A stretch of DNA of 64,000 bases, from contig JAQJVL010000110.1 in assembly GCA_035578905.1 (NCBI GenBank), positions 1 through 64,000 of the forward strand, read 5' to 3'. The position numbers were made by a program, and so were the translations under genes. A model generated the notes under the pieces. That model searched no databases, was not told the DNA's origin, and worked only from the letters and a program-made list of their open reading frames with translations. Source of the stretch: Stictocephala bisonia. Taxonomy: Eukaryota; Arthropoda; Insecta; Hemiptera; Membracidae. Numbering within the stretch: the first letter of the stretch is position 1; every line of letters begins with the position of its first letter. Shown here in pieces: positions 12,518 through 22,435 of this stretch.

Positions 12518-14506
12518 CAGTCATAACATACAATTAGAAATGCCTAGAATATTGCACTCATTTTTTATGCTACCAACAACACATTTTGAAATACTAGAAA
12601 TAATTAAAACCTTAAAGAATGAAAAATCAACAGGTCATGATAATTTAAGTACAGATCTCATAAAACATATTGCTAAATATATTGCTTCTGCACTAACTCA
12701 TATTGTAAATTTAAGTTTTAGTGTAGGCATCTTTCCAGACAAGCTGAAACTAAGTGTTGTAGTACCGATTTTTAAAAAGCATAACTCTTCGCATATTAGT
12801 AATATAAGACCCATTAGTCTTCTCTGTGTCTTCTCCAAGATTGTGAGAAACTAGTTAATAACAGACTTTATCAATATGGTTTCACTAAGGGTAAATCAAC
12901 AGAAGACGTCCTTTTGAATGTATCATCTCAAATATACAATAATTTTAATCAGAATAAAAAAGCCACAGGACTGTTTATAGATTTCAAAAATGCTTTCGAT
13001 TTAGTAAACCACAATATTCTACTCTCGAAAATAGAGGCTATAGGAATAAGAGGAGTATCTTTAAAATGGTTTGAAAGTTTTCTGTCTGGTAGAGAACAAC
13101 AAGTCAGGGTGGGAGATTGTTTTAGCTCATACCGAAGTGTGAAAGCAGGTGTTCCACAGGGTTCAGTCTTATCTTCAACCCTATTCCTAATTTTCATAAA
13201 TGACCTACTAAATAAACGGTTTCATGGACACATCAGTGCATTTGCTGATGATGTAGTATTCTTTTATTCTCTTAATTCCATAGATACAATTGAAGAATTT
13301 ATTCACGAAGATTTGAACCTCCTTAGAAAATGGAGCATGCATAACCAGATGATAGTTAACGTGAGTAAAACCAAATACATCAATTTTTATTTCAAATCTT
13401 TTTATTTCCGTAATCAACTTGTTTATCATAATAATCAATGTCCTGAAATTCACTGAAACTGTCAAATTATTTAAAAGGTAGATAAGTTTACGTACCTGGG
13501 AGTAATCTTTGACTCGTCTCGAGAGTGTCATGGGAAAAGCAAATTTCAAATTTACACAATAAAATTAAGTTTAGCATCAGAAAGTTTTATTTTCTGAAAA
13601 ACCTTTGTGACCTTTCTTTGTTACGTATTTTATATTTTGCATTGATTCATTCTCAACTACAATATGGAATAGCATGCTGGGGAGCAACTTCAAAAAAATA
13701 TATAGAAAAATTAAGAATCTCACAGAATCATTATATTCGAATTATTTCAAAAAAGAAAGTTAGAGAGAGTTCCTTCCCTTTATTTCAGCAATTAAACATA
13801 TTACCAGTATAACATCTCTATTGCTTTAAAGTATTACGAATTTGTTATCTAAGAAATGGAAATATAGGATCTTTTAATTTATCTCATTATACGAGAAGTA
13901 ATAATCAGAGAATTTTCCAGACACCAAAAGTTAATAAAGAAATTTTTAGACATACATTTGAATATGCAGACCCTAAACTTTTTAACAGACTTCCACACAA
14001 CATAAAACAATGTAATAAATTTACCTCTTTCTGCAAGCATCTAAAACCATGGCTACTATCATTTCTAGAAATATATTTTTTATTGGATGTTTTGGTTTGA
14101 TTTTGTTGTTTTTTTTTATGTAACTGTTCACTATAGTTAAAAGGAATTTTGGAGATTTGATGTATTGATTTGATTTGTATGGAGATTTGAGTTTGATTAC
14201 TTGTTATTCTGTATTATTGTAATTCGTAGAACTTAAGTCATTGCTTATTAAAATGGATGTAATCTTTTTTTGTACATTTTCGAATTTTTTTCATGATAGA
14301 CGCTACGGAGGATGGCAGTTAAATGTATAGCAAGGACTAGACTCTAAAGTTTGTTTAATGTATTATTTAGTTAGTTTTCCTTTTTGTAATGCTGGCCACA
14401 CTACTGGATACGTGGTCAGTGACATTTCCCGTAAATTTTAAGAAAATGTATATTTGTAATTTTTGTTGGGAAATAAATCATTATTTTTTATTTCATTATT
14501 TCATTC
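12518..14506 (+). mobile_element. 5'-truncated non-LTR retrotransposon (LINE), RT region, decayed
   Basis: Reading frames 12540-12854, 12914-13456 and 13525-13812 together cover most of a reverse transcriptase of the Jockey/CR1 kind. Visible motifs are LFIDFKNAFDLVNHN (palm, first catalytic Asp), GVPQGSVLSSTLFLIFINDL, and AFADDVVF (the YXDD-equivalent box). The typical C-terminal region (TRSNNQR..., then PKLFNRLPHNIK) lies near 13890-14010. Frameshifts and stops separate the pieces, so the copy is dead. The 3' end is an AT-rich tail (ATTTCATTATTTCATT). There is no endonuclease domain, as expected for 5' truncation. It sits inside the ~130 bp tandem array. Confidence 0.9.
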
Positions 14507-15655
14507 GGGCGAGGCCTAGCAATTGTAACATCCAGTCTGTTCTCTAGCTCTGAGGATCTTCAGTGTGACTGCTTTGTAACTATACAAACTACTGGAGAAC
14601 GTGGTAGGGGGTTTATTGGTGGACTTCCTACTGGGCGAGGCCTAGTAATTGTAACATCCAGTACAGTCTGTGTTCTCTAGCTCTGAGGTTCTTCAGTGTG
14701 ACTGCTTTGTAACTATACAAAATACTGGGGAACGTGGTAGGGGGTTTATTGGTGGACTTCCTACTGGGCGAGGCCTAGTAATTGTAACATCCAGTACAGT
14801 CTGTGTTCTCTAGCTCTGAGGTTCTTCAGTGTGACTGCTTTGTAACTATACAAAATACTGGGGAACGTGGTAGGGGGTTTATTGGTGGACTTCCTACTGG
14901 GCGAGGCCTAGTAATTGTAACATCCAGTACAGTCTGTGTTCTCTAGCTCTTAGGTTCTTCATTGTGACTGCTTTGTAACTATTCAAAATACTGGGGAACG
15001 TGGTAGGGGGTTTATTGGTGGACTTCCTACTGGGCGAGGCCTAGTAATTGTAACATCCAGTACAGTCTGTTCTCTAGCTCTAAGGTTCTTCAGTGTATCT
15101 GCTTTGTAACTATACAAACTACTGGAGAACGTGGTAGGGGGTTTATTGGTGGACTTCCTACTGGGCGAGGCCTAGTAATTGTAACATCCAGTACAGTCTG
15201 TGTTCTCTAGCTCTGAGGTTCTTCATTATGACTGCTTTGTAACTATACAAACTACTGGAGAACGTGGTAGGGGGTTTATTGGTGGACTCCCTACTAGTGA
15301 GGCCTAGTAATTGTAACATCCAGTACAGTCTGTGCTCTCTAGCTCTGAGGATCTTCAGTGTGACTGCTTTGTAACTATACAAAATACTGGAGAACGTGGT
15401 AGGGGGTTTATTGGTGGACTTCATACTGGGCGAGGCCTAGTAATTGTAACATCCAGTACAGTCTGTGTTCTTTAGCTCTGAGGATCTTCAGTGTGACTGC
15501 TTTGTAACTATACAAACTACTGGAGAACGTGGTAGGGGGTTTATTGGTGGACTTCCTACTAAGCGAGGCCTAGTAATTGTAACATCCAGTACAGTCTGTG
15601 TTCTCTAGCTCTGAGGTTCTTCAGTGTATCTGCTTTGTAACTATACAAAATAGCT
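14507..15655. repeat. ~130-133 bp tandem array, right part (about 8.5 copies)
   Basis: GTGGTAGGGGGTTTATTGG recurs near 14601, 14734, 14867, 15000, 15134, 15264, 15396 and 15529, with GGCCTAGTAATTGTAACATC and CTGCTTTGTAACTAT in each unit. Copies are 90% or more alike by eye, with a second subtype (CTCCCTACTAG, ATCTTCAGTG). Minus-strand frames through it are repeat artefacts. Confidence 0.95.
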
Positions 15656-16005
15656 ATAAAAACAAGAAGACTGTCATCTCGTATGGGACCCGTAAAGCAG
15701 GTTCTCCTGTTCGGTAAAATTAGTTCATGTTCGGTTTTCACAGGTAGTGCCAGTGATCTCCCTCTCTCTGTTTCTCTCTTCAGTACAGACGCTGAAGTGA
15801 CTAATATCTTATCTAATAGTACACAAAAGAGTCATCCGAGTACTTATTTTAAACTGATCGACATTAGATAGCAGGAAACGCGCATTTTGTCTACAATGGG
15901 CATTCTGTTTATTTTCATAGTCAATGGTTATATGTTACTGTACAATGATTCGTACCCCCACATATGAGAGAGGCTCATATGTGAGAGAGGCCCTTACACT
16001 ATAGT
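15656..16005. other. otp: otp intron sequence downstream of the homeobox exon
   Basis: Unique sequence starting with the GTGAG donor on the minus strand. It includes a small direct repeat (CATATGAGAGAGG/CATATGTGAGAGAGG, 15960-15991). No exon seen. Confidence 0.5.
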
Positions 16006-16010
16006 CTCAC

Positions 16011-16351
16011 CTGTACCCTGGACTCCGTGAGGCCGATCCTCATGGCGATCTCCTCCCTCATGAAGATGTCCGGGTAGTGTGTCTTGCTGAAGCACCGCTC
16101 CAGCTCGTTCAGCTGGGCCGGCGTGAACCTCGTACGGTGCCTCTTCTGCTTTGAAGGTTTTCCGTCCTCCCCCATAGTTGGAGGTCCTTGCAGTCCTTGG
16201 GGGGTAAAACCTCCCACCAGCCGGGACGGTGGGTGTTGGTGCCCATGGAGTTCCCCGTGACCCCCACCGCCATGGTCAACCCCTTTCAGCTCCCCCATCC
16301 CATGATGATGGTGATGGTTACTCCTCTTCAAGTCATCACAGTCTTTATGTC
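16011..16351 (-). CDS. otp: orthopedia homeobox exon (internal coding exon, homeodomain residues 1-46)
   Basis: Encodes part of Orthopedia, a paired-class homeodomain transcription factor that acts in the nucleus in neuronal specification. Read on the minus strand, the exon opens after an acceptor (tttgcag, 16352-16358) and closes at a GTGAG donor (16006-16010). It has 2 bases completing a split codon plus 113 full codons. It begins HKDCDDLKR, has a His/Gly-rich stretch (five His near its start, then GGGGHG), then [12 protein letters not shown] starting the homeodomain. Homeodomain residues 1-46 occupy 16011-16148, with [22 protein letters not shown] and GLTESRVQ closely matching the otp family. 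The exon ends exactly after Q46, the classical 46/47 intron position of paired-class homeoboxes, so V47, W48, Q50 and N51 are in a later exon not seen here. A frame continuing upstream into the intron to an ATG at 16394 is intronic read-through. Alternatives such as Rx or Arx fit less well. Confidence 0.95.
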
Positions 16352-16538
16352 CTGCAAACAGTGGAGTTATATAATCTTGTTTTGAAAATAACAATCTAAC
16401 TGAATATCTTGTGTCTGCAATATAAATAAGTTGACAGTTAATTTTTGTTAAACCCTAATTAATAAATGTAAAATTCAATTTGTCACCTTGGTTGATTGAA
16501 GTTATTTTAATAAAGAGATCTTACCTTAGTAATCCACA

Positions 16539-16715
16539 TCGATTATCGTGATCGTTATTGGAATATCGATTTCAGGTCTGTAGAACCATCATCAATCTCA
16601 CAGGAAAAACCAGAATGGATGAAGATAATTTTGACTGAGTTAACAGGCCATGAGACTGAGTATGGGGTTCGACCAGAAATCGATTTCCCGATAGGCGATC
16701 ACAATAAGTCGATTT
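16539..16715. mobile_element. ~180 bp foldback MITE in otp intron 1
   Basis: Left arm ATCGATTATCGTGATCG... (from 16539) mirrors the right arm ...CGATCACAATAAGTCGAT (to 16715), and the pairing continues inward (TTTCAGGTC / GACCAGAAA), so nearly the whole stretch can fold on itself. No coding capacity and no obvious target duplication. Confidence 0.7.
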
Positions 16716-19020
16716 ATATTGCTAAGACAAGTTCTCTTTAATAAAATACACGTTTAAATAAAATTTTCTCAGTTAATATGGGAGAGATTACATACTTAAT
16801 TTAACATATAACTCTCCCGTAACCTCAAATATTTTATGAGCCAAACTCTTAGCATAAATTATGACGTTTAAGACAAGTTTTTCCGCCTTGGGTGTTAGAT
16901 AATATTTATTGATCCTGGTAATCTGTCGATAAAGTAAACTATCATCCTGTGACTCCAAGTGAGGTAGTTTAGTATATCCATAGTCTCATCTTCGTTTATA
17001 TCTTTACTTCTTCTTAAGGCACATTTAGACACGCAAAACATCTTCATTTTCAAAATGTTCAGACTAGGCAGTTTAAAACGTCTGAAAATTTATTTATAAA
17101 ACTTAAATAAATTAAGTTTTAAAAACCTCTTATATACTACTCAAGAGTTTCAATAAAGCAATGATTCTAACAGTTGTTTCTGAAGCCTTAACTCTATGAA
17201 GGCATGTCTGCACTCGGGCTACTCCAAAGGTTGAGAGGTGAGGGTAAACTAGGCCATCATTAGAATCTGAATCGAGCATTATTTGGCTAAAGACCCTAAG
17301 ACAAAACTGCCTGAGGATAATCTGGAACATAAGAATTATTCCATGTCAACTAAAAGGAGCCCACCCACCTATCACCCTGCATATTTTCAAACTGAAACTT
17401 AATCATCGAGGTAATGTACGCACACGACTAACAAAAAGCGCGTAAAGGTACAAGCAGTTAGGACTCACATGTCCATCAAACAAGACATAAACGTAAGATG
17501 GGTAGATGGTCCTGCCATATAAATTTGTTTCAACTCACACATTGTGATTTATGTCAGATGTTAACATTCGCCTTTATAACATACGTAGGGTAAGTAGATA
17601 AACACGTGTTCCTGCTTCCACGAGTCCTTTCGTATTCCACGCACTCATGATTCTAGTTTATCCCTTGACATTTTGAGTAATGGTTGAGTGTAGAAGTAGT
17701 AAGAAATCCGTCTGTTGTCGTATCTATATGTAGAGTGGATGCTTAGAAGTATTTTCGTATGGAGGTTTTCTTAAAAAGTAACCAATGTTTCACATGTTGT
17801 GAAGTGTGCATTTTTAATCAAAAATAAAATTTATGTGTATTTTTACAATTAAGACACTTTTAAGAAGATGACACTCTTGTCAATTGAATTTATTTATATT
17901 TCAATTCTAAATTTTTATTGAATTTAAGGATATATAGGCTCTTCTGGAAAAGCTGTAACTCATCCACGGATCCAAAAATATTGTGAAAACTTGGTTAAGT
18001 TGGACGCTGTCAGAATGAACGTGTTTTGTATTTCCTTACTGCGTGAGCCGATGAATGCTGTGGCCAATGCAACATGCAGGTATCACCGGTTAATGAAATT
18101 AGTGGAGGTGATAGGGATTAAACCTCTATTCCAACTGTAATTGGTTGCGAATTGAATTAATTAGAAATGGCCTTCCTATTCGAACAGTTTGCAGTTTGCT
18201 TGAAATTGTGTAATTTCATAAAACGTTAACTGTATAAGGATTTTGTTGTACAAGATTTTGCTTTACAGTACCACAAAATATCAATTTTCAAAACTTTAGC
18301 AATACACTTGACACGATCTGTTATCATGATTTTTAGATAAAAACCTTCCGTATGAATACAAAATTCTTATCTGAATGGATTTTAAGTAAAATCATTTTTC
18401 GAGTATTCCGCGTATACTCTATGTATACTTGTTTTTATCTCTATTACTTAAAGAATAAAACGAAATGTTAAACATAGGTAAATTGTTAATCAGAGAAAGG
18501 TTATATTAAATTATTAAATGTAACAAAATGTTACAGTTATTCTTATTCTATTTTTTATTTAATACAATATTTACGATTTCAATAAATGTCTTTGTTTAAA
18601 GGCGGAATTAGGACTATGAAGTCCTCTCTTCCACTCAGCCTTGTGTAAAACTATACAAACAACATAAAATATAATTTCAAACAAACTAAAACTAAAATTC
18701 AAACAAAACCCATTTTATAAATTACTTTTTACTAATTAAAGACAATAGAAGAATGAAAAATTATAAACATGTAACTTATACAATTTAATATTTACTATAT
18801 AATCTAACACACATACAAATGAATATAATCAAAAATTACATTCTTACAAACTGATTCGCTCAGGTATAATGTATACAATTTTATGTGACTAAATATGTCA
18901 CACTTTTCGTGTGATATTTTCAAAATAATTTATACAACTTACCCTAAAATTAATAAATCTATTTATTTACATAATGAAAACTATATCTTCAAATTATGTT
19001 TGACTGATTATTCCAATAAT
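16716..19020. other. intronic AT-rich DNA, nothing recognised
   Basis: No exon, repeat or known element found. A minus frame at 17130-17330 has no recognised motif. Mixed-composition sequence at 17350-17660 and 18010-18130 could be regulatory but shows no decisive motif. Confidence 0.4.
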
Positions 19021-19023
19021 TAT

Positions 19024-19215
19024 AGATATCATGGAGCGACCGTACATAAGGGGCTTGCCACGCAGACTGTCCGAGTTCAATTTCAGAAGTGACAACTACT
19101 ATAACCAGTACCACAGTAATAGATTTTCCCTTGCCACTCCCGTGGTTCGGAAGTCACGTTAAGCCGTTGGTCCCCAGGTTAAGTGTCAGAGAGGGCTCCT
19201 TAGCTCTAACTTCGC
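19024..19215 (+). mobile_element. SINE-like element with a tRNA-like head
   Basis: GGGGCTTGCCACGCAGACTG followed by CCGAGTTCAATTTC resembles the anticodon-to-B-box half of a tRNA-derived SINE head. About 80 bases later comes CGTGGTTCGGAAGTCACG then TTAAGCCGTTGGTCCC and AGGTTAAGTG, the block shared with 605-856 (inverted) and 45120-45265. Confidence 0.55.
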
Positions 19216-20150
19216 CTGGTAAAATAAGACGATTTTTAACTTTAACTTTTCTTTATCATATGGATTTTTGATCTCGGCTGAGTTTCAAATCGTCCAAATT
19301 TTACTGTTCCATTTAAAATATCTAATACTGTATTGTAGAATTTTGAGCCTGAAACACAATTTTCACTTAATTTTCTTGTATCGCACCTATTATGGTATTT
19401 AAACAATTTTTGTACAAACACCGTGTTTTGTCACTTTATATATTTATGAATTTAATAAATAGAGACTCTTAACAAATGAAAACTATTTTGTAATTCCATA
19501 AGCAAAATTGTATCCTAAGGTAGGAAAATTGGAGCTTGACACAAAATTAAACACAAATTTGAAAACGTATACTGTATAACATTTTCTACTTTTATACAAT
19601 ACGTGTAGACATTGTATTTGGACGTGTATACGTGCATTTGGATGATTATTACCGATATCTATCATACATACATGAGTCACAATGATCCAACCACGCATCC
19701 TACATGCAGGAATAACAACCATCAAATCCTCTCCTATCCAATATACAATGGACCTTGTCTAACGTTCTTCAAGACCCATGAAGTAGACTTACAACAGGAA
19801 GTACTGCATGAAGGTAATAAATCCAGAACTTCCATCAAGCCATACTTATTGATGATGTCGGCCGTTACATATTTATAGGCTAAGACAATCCCTGGTAATT
19901 GAGGTCCCATGTTGGGGTGTCCCTAGGGATGTCAGGGATAGGGGAGGGCAGCAGGGAGTACTTACAGCCAAATGGACGCAACAGATGTGAGATATGATGA
20001 CTTGTACAGGATTGTTGGGAAGCCGCTACTGTCCTGGTGGTTTGTCATTTCAAGAATCTCAAGTCGTGCTTACGGCTAGGGTTGACTCCAACTCAGGAAA
20101 CTTATATCTGACGAACCCTCGCCATGTTTGCATATCAACAACTGAAACTC
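19216..20150. other. intronic DNA, nothing recognised
   Basis: Frames at 19612-19878 and 19994-20191 have no recognised motifs. A segment near 19670-19745 (AATGATCCAACCAC...ATCC) recurs in diverged form near 21510-21580, suggesting a dispersed repeat of unknown type. Confidence 0.35.
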
Positions 20151-20154
20151 TAAC

Positions 20155-21030
20155 TTTGAGTGGTATAAATCGGGTAAAGAAGATATTTTGAGAAGCATAA
20201 CTCAGGCAAAGAAGATATTTTTAGTAGTATAACTCAGGTAAAGAACATATTTTGAGTAGCACAACTCAGGCAAAGAAGATATTTTGAGTAGTATATCTCA
20301 GAAAAAGAACATATTTTTAGTAGCATAACTCAGGCAAAGAAGATATTTTGAGTAGCATAACTCAGGCATAGAAGGTATTTTGAGTAGTATAACTCAGGTA
20401 ATGAACATATTTTGAGTAGCATAACTCAGGTAAAGAAGATATTTTGAGTGGTATAACTCAGGTAAAGAACATATTTTGAGTAGCATAACTCAGGTAAAGA
20501 AGATATTTTGAGTGGTATAACTCAGGTAAAGAAGATATTTTGAGTGGCATAACTCAGGTAAAGAAGATATTTTGAGTGGTATAACTCAGGTAAAGAACAT
20601 ATTTCAGGTAAAGAAGATATTTTGAGTGGTATAACTCAGGTAAAGAACATATTTTGAGTAGCATAACTCAGGTAAAGAAGATATTTTGAGTGGTATAACT
20701 CAGGTAAAGAAGATATTTTGAGTGGCATAACTCAGGTAAAGAAGATATTTTGAGTGGTATAACTCAGGTAAAGAACATATTTTGAGTAGTATAACTCAGG
20801 TAAAGAATATATTATGAGTAGTATAACTCAGGTAAAGAACATATTTTGAGTAGCATAACTCAGGCAAAGAAGATATTTTGAGTAGTATAACTCAGGTAAA
20901 GAAGATGTTTTGAGTAGTATAACTCAGGCAAAGAAGACATTTTGAGTAGTATAACTCAGGCAAAGAAGATATTTTGAGTAGTATAACTCAGGAAAGAAGA
21001 TATTTTGAGTAGTATAACTCAGGTAAAGCA
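20155..21030. repeat. 32 bp satellite, about 27 copies
   Basis: Unit GAGTAGTATAACTCAGG then TAAAGAAGATATTTT (32 bases). Copies differ at a few positions (AGAACATA versus AGAAGATA, AGTGG versus AGTAG), and alternating subtypes suggest dimers or local amplification. One copy at about 20600 is truncated. Confidence 0.95.
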
Positions 21031-21155
21031 AGTAGCAAAGCAACACTAAAACCATGAAAAGCAATAAACTCTGTAGGTGAAATTTGATACAAAGTAATCT
21101 GACTAAACAAACAATTATAATTGTTCAATAAAATTGTTTCAGTATATACACTAAA

Positions 21156-21353
21156 ATGGGGCAATCATTTTCAGATTTCTTAAACATTGTTCGTAATATC
21201 ATTGATTTTATGCAAAAAGATTTCTCCTCCGATTCTAAAATGTCGCGTCACAAATTATCAGCTGCTTTAGGGTCTAGTAGTGGAGCACTAGTGTATTCTC
21301 AAATAAATAGAATGCAGTTAAAATCAGCCATAGTAGCAGAACTCAATAATTAA
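21156..21353 (+). CDS. unrecognised 65-codon frame beside the 32 bp satellite
   Basis: Encodes MGQSFSDFLNIVRN..., ending in ...AIVAELNN before a TAA. The MGxxxS start fits an N-myristoylation signal. The residue mix looks protein-like rather than translated AT-rich DNA. No family recognised. Could be a real small gene, an exon, or part of a mobile element. Confidence 0.2.
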   Translation: MGQSFSDFLNIVRNIIDFMQKDFSSDSKMSRHKLSAALGSSSGALVYSQINRMQLKSAIVAELNN

Positions 21354-22435
21354 TCAAATTATTTTCAGGAATATTCCTGTTATTTGGGAAATCTATTTGT
21401 AATTAATAATATGATAAAAGTCTATACACATGATACGGCCTTTCAACTTTTTTAGACCTTTCAAACTTTTTTAGACTATCACTATCGTTATCTACTTTAC
21501 TTGCATGGGTCAGAATGATCCAACCACTCACCCTACATACAGGAATAACAACTATCCAATTCCCCCCTATCCAATATTCACGCTAATCTGCCCACACACA
21601 CGAAGTAAACGCGCTTATGGGTTATAAGGGTAGATATAATAGTCTTGATTTGAAATTGATTGCAAATGCAAAGAACAAATATAATTGGATCCATTTCCAA
21701 ATTTAGTATTTTTTATGTCTTACTGTCCTTTCTTACTTAATTTAGACATTTCTTAGTTGTATTATAAACTGATGGCCTATAAGAGTTACGAAGTAAACAC
21801 TATTTGAAGTAATAAATTACGTGTTAAGAAATGCAAGAATGATTTCAAAATACTTCTTTGTCAGGAAAATACTCTGTATGAACCTTCCACTGTAGCTGTG
21901 GGAAGAGGCAGAAAACACAAAAGATTTTCCAAAGTTGTGTCTTAAGAGTTGCCGAGGGAGGAAATTTATCAACTCTTCCCCGGAGACCAAACTCTTTCTA
22001 TCGATTTTATCCTGGCTTTTCTCTCTTCTCTCTTGTTCCATTTTAACCAAATATTCTTTTCTGAGACATTTTCCACAATTCCTTAAATAAATATAAGAAA
22101 ATCCGAAACCCTCAAAATATAACCGATGTATAAAATTCTAGATGATTCCTCCATAAAATAAAACCACACAATCATAATTAACAACTAACTTCATGTAACT
22201 AGATGTGAGATACTGATAGTGGTCGAGCTGTCTCCGTAGTTACTGACAATACAGATACAGACCCAAAGGAGGACTACCAACGAAATCAATACCAGTATAC
22301 GATTAAAGCCTTTCTTAAGTAATAATACGTTATAAAATTTCTATTTAGAGGGCAAGACGTTGACGAAGAATAAATAGGAATGCATTTTTTACGTCGAGCT
22401 CAAGGATTTAGATCTTATTTTCGAATGCAAAGTGT
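21354..22435. other. intronic DNA, nothing recognised
   Basis: Contains the diverged repeat word block near 21510-21580 noted at 19670. A minus frame at 21817-22050 (77 codons) has no recognised motif. Confidence 0.35.

Noticed and set aside
13208..13549. Minus-strand frame of 113 codons
   Set aside because: Antisense shadow of the LINE reverse transcriptase on the plus strand.
15158..15741. Minus frames with repeated AREHRLYWMLQLLGL words
   Set aside because: Translation of the ~130 bp tandem array; unit length and indels are inconsistent with coding constraint.
16188..16385. Plus-strand frame over the otp exon
   Set aside because: Shadow of the minus-strand coding exon.
16352..16394. Extension of the otp homeobox exon to an ATG at 16394
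   Set aside because: A good acceptor at 16352-16358 and the in-phase exon at 34328-34364 explain the N-terminus better; the extension [13 protein letters not shown] reads intron.
19141..19175. Functional tRNA gene
   Set aside because: Only a B-box-like half and no cloverleaf; explained better as a SINE head.
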